A stretch of DNA of 64,000 bases, taken from assembly GCA_030267565.1 (NCBI GenBank), contig BRXU01000005.1, positions 1,287,501 through 1,351,500 of the forward strand, given 5' to 3'. Made by a program: the position numbers and the translations under genes. This document shows, in pieces, positions 11,149 to 24,600 of the stretch; the first letter of the stretch is position 1; every line of letters starts with the position of its first letter. Under the pieces are notes generated by a model. That model was not told the DNA's origin, searched no databases, and was given only the letters and a program-made list of their open reading frames with translations. The DNA is from Pleodorina starrii. Taxonomy: Eukaryota; Chlorophyta; Chlorophyceae; Chlamydomonadales; Volvocaceae.

Positions 11149-14100
11149 CTAGCATAATAGGGCTGCTGCCGCCCCAGCCCTACCTGCGTTGCCCCCGGCG
11201 TCGCTGCCGTCCGGTACCGCCACGCCACCCGCCTCCCGCGCCGCGGCGCCGCCGCCGCCAACGCCCGCCCATTCCTCCAGCGCCACAAACAACGTGCCGC
11301 CGCTCGTGGTGGGACAGTACACCGCCGACTGCATCGCCCGCTGCGCCGCCCGTTGGTGGCGTCGCCGCCGCTGCCCCACAAGGCGGCCGTAGGCCGCCGC
11401 TGCCGCCGCCGCCGCTGGCGCCATCTCCCCCCTGCCCTTGCCGCCAGCCGCGGCGCTGCCCGCGCCGGTCGCCGCCGGGCCGCCGTCTTCGCGGCGCCGC
11501 AGCTTCGGCGGCGGCAAGGCCTGCATCGGACGGCTGTGCGACGGCGACGGCGGGAGAAAAAAACGAAGATACGGCTGTGTCTCCGCCGCTGCCGACGCGT
11601 CGGCGCCGGCTGTGTCTCCGCCCGCATCCTCGTCGTCTGATGAGGCGCCGCGCATGAGGGCGTAGAGGCGCGCCAGGGGCCCCTCCACGGGCCTGGGGGC
11701 TCGGGGCGGTCGGGAGGCGGACAGCTCGCCGCGCAGGCGAGGGCCGGCTGGGCCCTCCCGGGCCCAGGCCGCCTGCTCGGCTAGGTAACGGCGGACCCGT
11801 GGGTCACTCCCGCTGCCTCCCCCGCTGCTGCTCCTGCCGCTGCTGCCACCACTGCTGCCAGCGCCCAGCCCGAACGGGCGCCGTCTGGGCCGCGCAGCCG
11901 CGCCGTCGGCGTCGCTGTCGGCACCGGCGCTGCGCGCGCCGCGCATGGCGCCGACCCACTCGCGCAGCCGCTGCAGGGGACCCACGCTCCCGAGCCGCCC
12001 CGCCCCAGCCACGTCAGCCGCGCCTGCGTCAGCCCTGCCGCCACCACCGCCGTCATCAAAGGCCTTCTGGGAGCCGCCGCCGCCGCCTGAGGTGAGTTCG
12101 GCGTCGTCCGACATCTCACCATAGCGATGTTGAGTCAACGTCCGGCGCTGGCTCGAGGGGCCGGCGCCGGCGGCGGCGGCTCCCTGGAGCGGGCCGGCAG
12201 TCGTGCCTCGGCCGGTCTGCCTCATTGGGCCGGCGGCGGCGGATCCAGTGCCGGTGGCTGCCGGCCCTGGCCCGCGCAGCTCCCCCTCCCCTTCCCACTC
12301 CGCCTGCTGCTGTCTCACCACGAGGATCTCCGGCCAGCGCATGCACACCAGGTGAGGCAGGGCCCTGCGCACAGCGGAAGTGGAGGCATCCGGTGGTTGT
12401 GCGTCATGAAAATGCGTTTACAGCAGGAGGAGGAGGAGGAAGGGCGGGGGTGCAGCAGCAGGCGCGGTCGAGTGGCCGCTGGTGGCCGCCGGATGGATGG
12501 CAGTGCGGCCGCAGCGGCCGTCGGCAGCAATCCGGGCCAGCTTCGGGGAGGCAACGCAACCAAAGGGACCCCGGTTGGCGCCAGTGACCCACATCCGCCT
12601 CGAGCCGACCGACCCGTGGGTCTCAGCATCACGCACCTGAGCAGCCCCTCCTGCTGCACCTCCAGCCGCAGCTCCGACTCGGTGGGGCCCGAGGGACCCG
12701 AGGGGAGCTGCGCGCGCGGCCGCCAAGTGCGGCCCTGCCTGGCTCGAGGGAGGGCCGCCGCCGGTGTCCCCGGCTGCGAAGCCAGCAGGGCCCGGGTCGA
12801 GCCACGGCGGAAGGCTGCGCGGGAGGGGGCGGCGTTGGCGGCGGCACAAGGTGCGTGGGGCGATGGGTCATGTGCGGCGCTTTGTGATGTGCGCCCTTGA
12901 AAGGACAGAATGCCCCACTTCTGAAGGCACGCCGCCCTTGTCACTGTAGACTGTACCGCTTCGCCCGCCCTCGCGCGCGACCACACCCAGGGATGCAATC
13001 TTGGTGCATCCGCGCGGCCTCCGACCGCGCTCGACGACCCGCCCCATCCCGCCCCCCGGGCCTGACCTAAGCGTCGAGTGCACTCGCAATGCAGCGCAAG
13101 ACACACACACACACACACACACACGCACATACACAGGGACGTACAGGCGCTGCGCGGCACCTACCCGCCGAGACGTATGCCCGGAGTGACTCTTCCGCCG
13201 ATTGAGGCCCTGCCTCGAACACGTCCTCGGCGAGAACCTGCTCCTGAGCGGCCCGGCCCCGCCGCTGCGCAACAGGCCCCTGGGTGGATCCACCGCGGCC
13301 GCTGCCGAAGATGCCAGCCGGCAGCCCCGCGCCCGCCACCTCCCCCGGTGTCGCCGCCGGCGACACGAGGCCGCGCGTGCAGGGCCACGCCAGCGGAGCC
13401 GAGCGCACCAGGCGCGCGATCTGGAGACTGTACGACGGATCCATCGGGTCGCCGTACACCGCCACGTGCCGGATGGCGATGTAGTACTGCAGGTCTGCGG
13501 GGGGCAGGCGACACGGGGAGGGTGAGGCCGAAAGCACGGGACGCAAAGTGATGTGACACCGGGGCACGGAACCGGTACCGCGGGACCAGCCTCGGAGACG
13601 CCCCTACGTCCCTTCGTCCTCCCCCAGAGCCGCCGTCGGCTGCACGCTGCCAAACCCAAGGCAGGGGGAGGAACTGTGTGAGAAGGGTGACCCAAAGGTG
13701 CTTCCCCCCGGTGCGGTCGTCGTTGCAGCGCGCTTCGTGCCGACAGCGAGCCGGAGAGAGGGCCGCTCTGCAGCCTGATTCCGGCAGCGGCTGGCGCGGG
13801 CGGGTTCAGAACTGCCGGGTTGGAGGTAGAGGGCCGCGCGTCGACGGGCACCATGCGCATCGAGTGCCCCAGGCTACACAGGGCGCTGGCGCACCGCTGC
13901 CGCTGCTTTCAAAGGTACCCTATCGCCTCTTCTCAACCCGCGTCTCCGCAACCCGAGGCCACGAGCAATTTCTTCGCCAACAACAAAGCACCAACAACAA
14001 AGCACCAGCGCGCGCACCTTCCCACTGCCGCTGCCGGCGGCCGTGCATCCGGACCATCAGGAAGTTGCTGACCGCCGCGGTGGGGGCCAGCGCAAACACC

Positions 14101-15905
14101 TGGGGCGCCACGGCCGGGAGAGGGCACCGCGAGAGGGCGCGGCGAGACAGGGGGGCCGACAGGGCGGCGGGTTCGGGAAGTCAGCATTGCGTCCAACAGG
14201 CCAGGGTTGCGGCCCTAGTCAGCTCTCTCGAGGGGAGACGAGGCACGAACAGCCCGACTGGAAGCGCCTGAGCACGCAAGCGGACGGTCTCCTAATTTGC
14301 CACGTCGCTTTGCTGTGCCAGAATCGCGCAACTGGCCCGTCTCCCCTTCACGGGCCTTACCGCAACATCCGTTCCCGCCGCTTGCCGACCCCGCCTGCCG
14401 CTCCCTCCGACCCCAGCTGAGCCCTTTTATGTTGCAGTACCAACAGAAGCAAACACATGCACGCCGTCACACACCCTTCCATGACCCATCCTTGCACGCA
14501 GGCACAAACACATACACACACCCTTCAACGGCCGATCCCTACTGCCGCACCCTACCTGCTGCTCATCCGTGAGGCGGACTGGGTAGATGGGCGAGGCGGG
14601 GTAGAGCTGGTTGGGCGTAGGGCCCGTCAGGAAGGACACCTTGCGAGGAGGGTACAGCGGGTCCCTGCGGGGGAGCGGGATGGGGTGGGGTAGGGGGCAG
14701 GAGGCAGACGCGTGGCGGGACGAGTGGGCGGGGAGGGACCAGGAAGCGAAGGAACAGGGGTGTGGCTGCGGCAGCTGCGGCGGCTGCGGCGGCGCGCGGG
14801 CGGGGTGAAGGCGCGAAATTAAGGCTAGCTGGGTGAATGCCTCAACCCTCAAGCCAGCCCCGAACCCTTTAGCTAGCCAGCCCCGCGGTCCCCTTCGCAC
14901 CCGTGCTGGTAGAACGCCCGGTACACGGCAATGCTGGCGTATGCCACGCGGCCCAGGGTCCGGGGCAGGCGATAGAGCAGCGCGTCGCCGGCGGCTGCGC
15001 TGTCGGATCCGGTGGACGACCAGAACTCGTCGTCGGACTGCACGGTGTTGCCTGCGCGTGTGGCAGGCGGGGGGCGGGGCACGGGGGGAGGTTGAAATGG
15101 AGGGAAGCGGAACCCAGGTGAACGTGAAGGGCGTAGGGAGGGAGTTGCTCCCGCGTGAGGAGGCCAGCCAGTCTGGTCCCGAGGTGCGACCCACATGGAC
15201 GATGGAGGGGAAAAGGCGGCCCGCGTCGGGGCGGGGAGGGTTTCGAGTCAGCAGCCGGCGGGGAGGACCGGGGAGGCAAAATCCCCGTGGGTGCGTGCTT
15301 GGCCGCCGTCACTCCCTGCGTGGCGAATATTTGGCTTGCGGGGTTGGTGCATGCCGGGATGGGCTTTGCCGCAGCCGCTGGCTACATTGCCCCGCCATCC
15401 TGACCGCCCGCTAAATCCAAGAAACGGGTGCTTGTAGGGAAGGACAAGGTGCCCCCAACGCGCCACAAACAAGGCTGATTCCTTACCTATGCTTTGCATA
15501 GGATTGTCCTGACATAGGTAGACATGGATTTGCGCAGGGGAAAGAGGGCCAGCAACGGGGTGAAACTGTCGGTGTCGCGTCAGGGGGTGCGCGGGTAGCC
15601 TGGGGCCCCTGGACAGCAGCAGCAGCAGCAGCAGCAGCTGCTCCTGTTGCCTTGCATTCAGGTTGCAGGGGCCCGCTCAAGATACCTACCGTGGACGTGG
15701 CCATGAGGGGTTCCAGCTCGAACTGTGTCCTCCTAAGCGCATCCTCGTGCCAGGCCTGCCCGCAGTTCATGTAGACGCGGTCGGTGTTGGCACACGTCTC
15801 CTCGTCATCATCCGCGAATTCCAAAAGACCGCGTCCCCGCAAACGCGCGCGGATGTATGCGCGCAGGGACAGACGGTCGCGAGGCGGATATCCCGCCTGG
15901 GCCAT
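11149..15905 (-). CDS. At4g00755-like protein (F-box-associated galactose-binding-like domain) with long low-complexity tail
   Basis: Eight exons join in phase: 15905-15690, 15508-15487, 15051-14901, 14664-14556, 14099-14018, 13494-13165, 12814-12637 and 12364-11149, giving 767 residues. The first 230 match the plant F-box protein At4g00755 outside its F-box: LMATSTDNPMQSIGNTVQ, DDEFWSSTGS, YPPRKVSFLTGP, FLMVRMHGRRQRQ, and YYIAIRHVAVYGDP. That order fits a discoidin-like beta-sandwich. The 22-nt second exon supplies DNPMQSI and makes the family motif contiguous. I do not see an F-box at the N-terminus, so a role in an SCF ligase is not shown. The last 400 residues are Gly/Ala/Ser-rich. The ATG at 15905 is the first in frame. 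Intron 1 holds (CAG)8 at 15614-15637 and an intron near 13.1 kb holds (AC)12. Confidence 0.75.
13101..13124. repeat. (AC)12 microsatellite
   Basis: Twelve uninterrupted AC dinucleotides within the intron between exons 13494-13165 and 12814-12637 of the At4g00755-like gene. Confidence 0.95.
15614..15637. repeat. (CAG)8 microsatellite
   Basis: Eight CAG units inside intron 1 of the At4g00755-like gene. They read as poly-Ala or poly-Gln in shadow frames but are not in an exon of the model. Confidence 0.9.
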
Positions 15906-17575
15906 CGTTGGCTATGCCCTTAGTTCGTTTATAATGTAGATTATAATGTATACTTATTGCATAGCAAGAGGAACAAATTTGCAGCGCTTGCGGCAACTTC
16001 CTGCGAGACTGTTGTCCAAGGTCGTTTGACGCCCGAACGCACGGTTTCACGGATTGCAGGCTCTCGAGCCCTTTTCAAGAGGCATGGCACAAGAAGCCTA
16101 AAAACAATATGGCTCAGCGTGGTCGTGGGCAGTGAAGGAGGCGGCGAGGAGTGCCGTATTCAAACGACGATTCTGCCGAGTCATCCGCTCATCCCTACGC
16201 CACTCAAGCTGACGGCATTTTAGCTTTACTTCCGAGCCACCGCCGTTGCCACTATGCTGTTGACGATAATGCCGCTTGGCGCTTGCTCCAAGCTCGCGGC
16301 TTTCTCTTCAACTGAAATTCCGCGACGATCGCATCACCGCACGCGCGCGACCCAAAGCAAATCCATGCATATGTGCGAATGATGCAGCTATTTAGATTGA
16401 GAAGTTCGGACGCAGCGCCCCGTCCTGTTTCATTTGGCGATTTGGGCACCTAGGGTTCCAACGGTCATGTGCCGGGACACGGTTCTGCATTGCCCAGATG
16501 CGATGAGACTGCCCAAACCTTACACCTGTTGATGCGCCATCCCAATCCCTGCAGCCAAAAAGAACAAGTCCCCTAAGCCCCAACGCATTGGGACCGGGGC
16601 GCACACGCAACGGTCATTCTCCATGCAGCGCCAGTATGTCTGCCGTTCGTGCACAGCTGCGGCGTGCTGTCGTACCGCGGGTCAGTCATCGCAAGACCCA
16701 GGGCCCCGCCCTCCGCACAATTCATACACCCCGCTTCACCCTGCCCCGCCCTCCGCATGCAGCCCGCCCCTTACGGCCATGCTCGGAACACCTGGCCGGC
16801 AACGCTTCGGTCTGGATGTCAAGAGTGTCACCAAGGCCGGGCGTCGTGGGCCACGTCGTATGCCAGCAGCATCGTCGGAAACACGCACAGGCAGCACCTG
16901 TGCCCGCCCGCCAAAAACCGCCCCGCCTGCGTGTTCGAAGGGCAAGCTAACCGGGCTGGCCGTTCCTTGCGGATGTGGTGACTCCCTCTTGCGGATGTTA
17001 TGACTCCCTGCCTCGAATGCAGTGATTTCTTGGCGCCCCTCTTCAGACCCCCATTCAGAGGTCAGTCCGAAGCAGCGCCCGCGAGTGCACCCGGGCTTCC
17101 TGTCGGCCATCACAATGACTTTCTTCAACTCTTCAATCCCCAAGAAACATACGGCCCGCTGGGCAGGGCAACGCGCCGCGTTCGCAGCTCCCACAACAAT
17201 CCAACAGTCGATCCCACATGCGTCCCCCAAGCCGCCCCCCCTCCCAACCAATCAACCAAAAACCAAACACCCCGCAACCTCCCCGCGCCCGTCCACGGAG
17301 GGGCAAGATCCTTGCAGTGTGCCTGTTGGCCATAAGCCCTCTGCCGCCTCCCAACCCCCGCCTGTCCGGGCAGCCTCTCCTTCCCACCACCACCACCACC
17401 ACTCCACTTCGCACCGATGGCGGGACTGACTGACTGATTGGCTGACTGGCTGACTGGCAACGTGAGCCGCGGTACCGCAGCTGAACAGCCTAATCGTCGG
17501 CTCCTATTCGCTTGCCCTCCGCCGTGGTGTCGTGTCGTGTCATCACATGCCCGCTGTTTCAGCCCCCAGCCGCCC
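15906..17575. other. Intergenic region
   Basis: This lies between the At4g00755-like start and the WDR61 stop, both on the minus strand. It holds the former's promoter and the latter's 3' UTR. A TTACA (TGTAA on the minus strand) at 16520-16524 is a possible but distant poly(A) signal for WDR61. No coding signature was seen. Confidence 0.4.
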
Positions 17576-20076
17576 TCACGCCACCGCATACACCACCAGC
17601 CGCTTATCGTCTGCCACCGACGCCAGGTGCGAGCCCGAGCCGTTGAACGCCACGCCCCATACCTGCGAGGTTTCGGAGCATATGGGACCGTGCCGGTCGG
17701 CCGTGAAATTTGTGACAAGGATGTCACGACGGTAGCGGCGCGGCCAGGCTCGCAACAGAGCAGAGGAGGGCGCCACGGCTACCGCAGTGCATTGCGGCGG
17801 GGCGGGTGAAGCGCCGGAAGCCGGCTGGCTTGGGTGTCTAACGCACCGGCGGTCAGACAGGCGACAGATAAGAGCCAAGAGACGGACCGACGTTGTGTAG
17901 GCGCTGGGGTCAGCCGGGCGGCGCGGCAGCGCTTTCAGGCAGGGTGTGCCCTCCCCTCTTGTGCAGCGCGCAATGCCTGCCCTCTTCCAACGCACGCGCC
18001 CCTCTTTGCGAAAGCGCACCCCAAGCGCAGCCCAGCCACGCGTACCCAATCCCCGAGCAGCCAACCCCCGCGCAGGCAAGCCTCGCGCAGCCGAGGTCGA
18101 GCCGTGCAACCCTGCTGTGTGGTGGACCGCAGCGCGACACCGTACCTGGTCGGTGTGGTCTGCCGACAGCGTCTGCACGCACGTCCGCGTGTTGATGTCC
18201 CACAGCTTGACGCGCGCGTCGCTGCCGCCGCTGGCGAACGCCGAGCCGCCGGGGTGCATGGCCACCGACAGCACCCACGACTCGTGGCCTGGCGCGTGCA
18301 CGGAAATAAAAAGCACACAACGCGGGGCCTCGCCTTTGGTCCCTTACTTTGTCTGGTTCCCGGTCCATAATCCGAAAAAGGGGCTTTGCCGCGACCGTAT
18401 TTAATGCCTTAAAACATATATACATACTTCCGTCGGGCGGTTTTCTGCGGGCAGCATCGACCCGCCGCCCGGCGGCTTGCGTGTGCTTACCCGAGAAGGA
18501 CTCTATGAGGTTGCAGCTCTCCACGTCGTACAGGTGCACGTGCATGTCGTCACAGGCGGTCAGCAGCATGCGGCTGTCTGCGGGCCGAGGGAGTCGGGGG
18601 AGTCGAGTGGGGAGTCATCAAGGCATTCAATGGAGATTCAATGAGGTCGAAGGATTCGGGTATGACAGGGAGTCACAAGGGACTCGGGACTTCGGGAGCG
18701 AGCAGGGAGCGGAGGCCTCGGCGGGGGCAGCCGGGGCCGTGTTTTTCCGAGGCACGTGACTCCGCACACCCCTGGTTGGAAGGAGGGCGGATGTGCGGGG
18801 CGTTGATGCAGCGGGGCGCAAGGGGGGGGGGGCCAAGAAAGACGAGCCGCAGCGGCGCAGGCGGGCAAGGCCGCTCGGCGGGGGGCGTGCGAGAGACAAC
18901 ACGAAACCACAGCGAAGGGCCTGCGGGGGACGGCAAAGAGCGGGCACATGCGCGTGCGTTTGCCGTTGCGAGAAAACACCAAACATTCCTCCGCGGCCCG
19001 CCAGACAAGCCCACCCAGCCGGCCAGCCAGCCCACCAGCCTGGGCTTCTTTCCCAACCAGCCCACAGGAGCCGCTGCGCCAACAACCGAGCGTCCTGCGC
19101 CGCACCCCACCGAGTGCACGCCCTTCGAGCCTGCACCCCGCACCTCACCGCTGGTGAAGGTGAGGCTGCGGACGGGCTTGTGGTGTCCCTCGCACTTGCC
19201 CAGCAGCTTGGAGGTGGTGAGGTCCCACACGGCCACGGTGCCGTCCATGCAGCCGGCGGCCAGCCGCTGGCCGTCGGGGCTGTAGGCCGCACTAAGCACG
19301 AACTGCTCGCGCTTGTGGGCCTTGCTCTCGGCGGCGGCCTGGGCGCATGGCGGGGGGCAAGATGTGTTCGCAGCCTCAGTTCGGCGAAGATCTGGTTTGT
19401 TGGGTCGTCGGCGTGACGCATGCCTGTCTGGGCGGCTCGTGTTGCCTGGCCTGGTCGGGCTCGCCTTTGCCCTGGTCGCTTCCGCTGCAGTCCATGGCCA
19501 GCTGGCCAGCTAGCTCTATACCCCCTGGAGCCCACTGGGTCTGGGGACCCACTGCAACAACCACGACAACATGCTTTCGCTTCAACTGCCGCCACGCGCA
19601 CTCCCTCGGGCATCTCCTCCCGTCCATTATCCCCGTACCGATGGCGCCGCGAGCTCCCCGACGTTTTCCGTCTTGCCCTCTCCGATGCGCCACAGCACGA
19701 CCGTGTTGCGTGTACCGCCGGACACGGCCAGGTCCAGGACGTCGGTTTGTGGTCCGAAAGCTACCGTCCATGTCTCCGTGGGCGCCATTTCAATCACCGA
19801 TATCGTGGTCTGCTCATTTACGTCCCAGACACGTATCAAAGAGTCGAGGGCGCTGGAGGCTGCGAATTGGCCTGACCCATGCGCAGCCACCGAAATTACA
19901 CCTAACCCCTGGCCGTCTTGTTTGTAAATTTCTGTGAGACCCTGGTCCGAAACCTCCCAGCGCTTGACGCTTTCGTCGACAGAGCCGGTCAGCAGGCTAT
20001 TTGTTGCCGGGATCCAGGCCACCGACCAGACGCCCTCGTCATGCGCCGCGACATCGTATTGTTTCGTAAGTTTCAT
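17576..20076 (-). CDS. VIP3: WD40 protein WDR61/VIP3/SKI8 (PAF1 complex and SKI complex subunit)
   Basis: The protein is a beta-propeller made of WD40 repeats. In other eukaryotes the family is a scaffold of the nuclear PAF1 transcription-elongation complex and of the cytosolic SKI complex that feeds RNA to the exosome. Exons: 20076-19639, 19302-19149, 18577-18491, 18288-18146, 17662-17576, giving 302 residues (human WDR61 is 305 as I recall). Repeat signatures include HDEGVWSVAW, SLIRVWDVN, FVLSAAYSPDG, DGTVAVWDLTTSKLL, GHESWVLSVAMHP, DARVKLWDINTRTCVQTL, and the end VWGVAFNGSGSHLAS. The exon-2 start is the weakest point: a better-looking acceptor at 19339 puts the exon out of frame, while CAG before 19302 restores it. 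All other junctions agree in phase. Confidence 0.88.
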
Positions 20077-21612
20077 AACAGCTGCTCGTTGTACTGATGG
20101 GCAAGCCGTTCAACCCGCAAGGCTCACGCCCAGACCGGCAGCATCGGGTACTAGAATGCTACACCTATCAGCCCCTACGAAAACGTCTCTCGCAATGCGT
20201 CAAGCTAACCCGAACTAGCTACTCAGAGCGGCCAGCGCAGGTGTTGCGCTCCGAATCTTGGTACGGCCTTCATATTAGTTCGTCGTACGAGGCGGAGATG
20301 GATGCCATGTGGGAGGCCCTAGGCCCTGGGGAGTAGGACGCGGCGCTGCAGCGTTGTTGCGCCGTCTTCTCGGTCGATCGGGGAGTTAAGACGTGTCCCA
20401 CTTCACGCGCCGACAGGGTCGCAAGCCGCGTGTCGAGCAGACCTGCCGTGTGCGTATCGGTGACATCGTGGAGAGCGAGCCCCGGTGGAATGCCCCCTCT
20501 ACCCGCCTCTCGGGCGTGATGTTTGTAGTCCTTTGTTGTTGGCGTAGGTTGTTGGCGTAGGTTGTTGGCGTAGGTAGGTACGAACGGTTACACCATTAAA
20601 TTTATTAAATTGCCACAGTCACGCCAGGTCACGCCACGACGATGGGCGGCACCTAGCGAACGTCCCACCCGTAAAGCACCCGACGTGCGACGTACACGGA
20701 AGCGAAAGTCGCCTTTCGGGACCGCAGCCGCATGTTGACAGTCGCCCAAGAGCGCACACACACACACTCACACATACACGATGCCGCACATCGTCACGCA
20801 ATCGGCACATACACGATTAGTTTGTTACGTTACCCAAGGGAAGCTCGCTAAGCCCCGCAGGGGCCCCCGCTTCGTTATCGCTGCTTGCACGTCGACGCTT
20901 TGCGTGCGCAAGTCTCCACGCTACCTAGACCAGCCGCCCAGCCGTAGTTTGGTACGGCTTGGTCAACCCTGCCGCTGCGGCTGCGCCTGAACTCTTCCTG
21001 CACCACAAACACCTATGCACATGGGTCCATGTTTCTTCTCCGAACAGCTTGATATACTCTCTTCATGAGCACACCCCAAACGTGCGTTCCCGCGCACACA
21101 ACAAATGGCAGGGTAGTAAGGGTTTAGGATCAGTGCACGTACACACTGGGCCACGCCACACGGTCAAGGGCAGTCAGACAGTCACAAACGTGACCGGCCA
21201 CGGTCACGTTGCATGTGGGCCCTAGGGCCAGACGCCGCCCCGAAAACGCATTTTTGGGTCTTCTAATGAAAAAGATGCCATAAAACCCGCAGCGCGGAGA
21301 ATGCAATGGCTTGGTTGCGCTTTTTTCTACACGCCACTACAGGCATACGGATAGGAATATGGGCAAGCGGGCAAAGGACGCCATGCAACCACGACCAACA
21401 ACACACGGACTACTGCGGCACCATCACCGTCACCATCACAACACCTTTCGGAGTTCCGGCCATTACCCTTACGCCACCACACACGCAAGCGCATCCGGCC
21501 GGCGCAGCATGCCTGCATGCATGTGCAACCATCTGTGCCGCTGCGCCGCCTGATGCCACCGCCGCCGCCGCCGCCGCCGGGGACTTCCTGAGGGGGCGCC
21601 AAGCAGCGGCCC
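20077..21612. other. Intergenic region with 3' UTR of the DUF1517 gene
   Basis: No ORF of note. TTACA (TGTAA on the minus strand) at 20588-20592 is the first plausible poly(A) signal for the DUF1517 gene, implying a 3' UTR near 1 kb. A 13-bp triple repeat stands beside it. Confidence 0.4.
20536..20574. repeat. 13-bp tandem repeat, three perfect copies
   Basis: TTGTTGGCGTAGG is repeated three times without change, 14 bp from the presumed poly(A) signal of the DUF1517 gene. Confidence 0.9.
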
Positions 21613-24600
21613 TCAGCGGTGCCCTGCGGCTTCCGCGCTGCCGAAGGGCACCAGGTTGGGGTAGTCCTTCTCCAGCTGCGCGCGGGTGAGGTAGTCGGTC
21701 TCGTCGCGCGGCGTCCACAGCAGCTCCACCGCCATGATGCGGTCGCTGCTGAGGCCGGTCACCTGCTGAAGCGCGTGCCGCAGGCTGGGCCAGTCGCTCA
21801 CCTGCGCGGTTCCGCGGTAGCGGTCAGCCGTGTGTGAGCCGCACCGCAAGCATTACCGTCTTACTCACTTGGGATGGGAACAGTGCGCGCACAGCATCTC
21901 AGGGAAGAGAGGGGGTGGGGCCGCAACCCACATACCCACACAGCACGGGGTCCGCTGCGAAACCGTGCGGTCAGTACGGCGAGTGCGGGCGTGTCCGGCC
22001 GTGGGGTCAGCGCCTTATCCAGCGTTATCCACCTCCTTGACACGCACCTTGCCGGGAATGTCGAGCTTGCCTCGGGCGGCTGCAGGGTGGGTCGAAAGAA
22101 GACAGCGCGGGGGCCGGCCCGTAAGGGGGTCGAAAGCTAAAGGAAGGTCTCGACGGGCGAGCAACGTGCTTACGGAGGGCATCGTGAGGCCCTGCCACAC
22201 GATGCTTTCGATGCGCCCTCCCCTACACGGGGCGGCGCTTCCGCGCTCGCTCGACAGAAGCACCACCCCCACAAGGCAACGGCGCCCAACGCAGCAAGCA
22301 GCAAGGAGCCGACACGGAAGCCGCAGCAGAGCTCTGTGCGCCGCGAGGCTCTCGCTCTTCACCCAGAACTGGCCTGTGGCGGTACGTGCCTCGCGCACCC
22401 CGACCAGCCGGGTCCGTTCGATAACGCCGTCTCCTTCTCCGCTGCGGTATTTTGTTTTACCCCGACCAGCCAAGCAGTTGCGGAAATGAGAACAATCCGA
22501 CTTAGGCAAGCTGCCTGGCTGGCACGGGAAGACAAACCCCCTAAGATGTCCACGAGGTACATCAGACACTCCAGCAGGGGTGACACGGCACCGCCTGCGC
22601 GCCCCGGCGCTCTCTCACCCAGCACCAGCGTGATGACTGTGAGCTCCTTGACGGGCTTGCTCGGCCCCAGGCCCAGGCCGCCCATCAGCCCGCCAAACAG
22701 GCCGCCGCCGTCTGGCCTGCCGTCCTCCTCATCCGAAGTCTCGCCCATGTGTCGAACAACCGCCTGGTTGGGTTGGTTCAATCAGGAGGGGCACACCACA
22801 CGGTGGCGATACACCACAAATCGGGCCAAGCCGGGAGCTGATGCACCGCGTGTACGCGGACTCACTTCAGGCTTGCCCCAACTACAGAGACTGCCCCGCA
22901 GGCGGCTTTGTGACGCGGGGCAATATTCCTCCCGGCCACTTACGTTCGGTCTGATTCAGTGGTTCAGTGGTTCAGCACTTCTTCGGCCCCGTCCGTCCGC
23001 CTGTCCGCCCCCTGTCCGTTATCTTCTCACCTCCTCGCTGTTGGCCTTTGCCGCCTCCGCCTCTGCGATCTCGCCGAAGACCGTGTACGCGCGCTTCTTG
23101 CTGGCTAGCTGCTCCGTCGTAACAGACGCGTAAGCGATGGTGCCCTGCGCGCGAGGGAGGCACGCACGCGCGCACACACGAAGATCAGCTTCGAAGGAAC
23201 GCTCGACAGCGCCGGCAAGCCGGGGGCGCGCTGTTGCAACTTGCTGCCGTCCCTTACGGGAGGCGCACGACGGAGGGGTAACAATAAAAGACGATGCCGC
23301 AGCTGTGGAAGGGAGGGGAGGTACGGGCCACAACAAGCCAGGGGCAACCATCCAACCAAGGGACAGGTTGACGGCCTGAGCGGGTTCGGGGCGGTCGGCA
23401 GTCCCCCAGCCAACCGTGCTGCGCTGCGAAGCTGCCACCCCGCTGCGGCGCTCCGCCTGACGGGGTTTCCCGGGATTACCACGCACGCGCGCGCGCCCCC
23501 CCGTCCTCCCTTCCGTCGCTGCGGTCTCGTCCTGTCTGCCCCCCTGCCTCCTACCTGGTGCTGCAGCAGCTGCAGGATCGCCTCCTCCAGGATCAGCCAG
23601 GCGCCTTGCTGGCCCACCTGCGAGAAGGGAGGGAGAGGAAGAGAGAGGGAGGGCCAGCGGCTAGCGCGCACGGAGCGAAGAGCGGCATCACCCATCCGCT
23701 GGGGAGAAGAACCGGTATGGCGCACCAAGCAGCGGGAGCAGGCCCCACAACCTCCCCGCTGGGCCCGGCCGGGGGTATGCGGGGCTTCACGTGAGCAGTA
23801 CGCTGCCAAACGAAAGAAATGGACCGGAATGTAACCCGTTCGTCTAGATGGACAAACAATCTAACTGCTGGCTCGGGCGTTTGGGGGATGGGCTGTGCGC
23901 TGTGCGTGGTTTTGGGGCTCCGCAGCTCCGCAGCGAGCCCCACGGCCCCACCTGGATCATGGAGCTCAGCTCCCGCAGCTTGGACTGCAGCTGAGGGCGC
24001 CGCTCCAGCATGGCCACCTGTGCACCGTCCGTAGGTCGGGGAGCACGGAGGCGGGGGGCAGCCGCAACGTCAAAAACAGCGCGAGGGCATCAGATGAGTA
24101 CCGCGGGCGCAGGACAGCGTCCCTAGGTGGCCGCCCCGCATCGACCGCGTCAGCCGCCGCGCATCGCCCTGAATAAAGCAGCTCTGTTGCAAGAACTCAA
24201 GGTGCGGTTCGTCAGCACCGCCGTCCCATGGTGTTACGGCTGCGAGCTGGCGTGCGCTTGCACGGCTGCTTCCTAGCGCGTGGCACCCGCGGGATCGGCC
24301 ACAAGCCGCGGCATCGGCCACCCATCCAAGGAATGGCAGGAAGAGGTGAGGGATGAAGGGGGGCAGGTCACAGGGGATGGCGCGATAACGGCACCGCTCC
24401 TCTCACCTGCACCTTGACCACCGTCAGCGGCTCGCCCGAATCCTGCAGGTTCCTGATGACCGCGATGGTGAGCGCCAGACCCGCCAGATTGGCCGCCAGC
24501 AGGCCCAGCAGCGACGCCCACAGCGGCAGAGCCTCCAAATCGATTCCCGCCGCCAGGTCCGGATAGGCCAGGATGTCGCCCACCAGCAGCGGCGGCCTGG

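Noticed and set aside
16736..17251. Minus-strand ORF with GIEELKKVIVMADRKPG
   Set aside because: Isolated short helix-like stretch in the WDR61 3' flank; no splice partners and no family.
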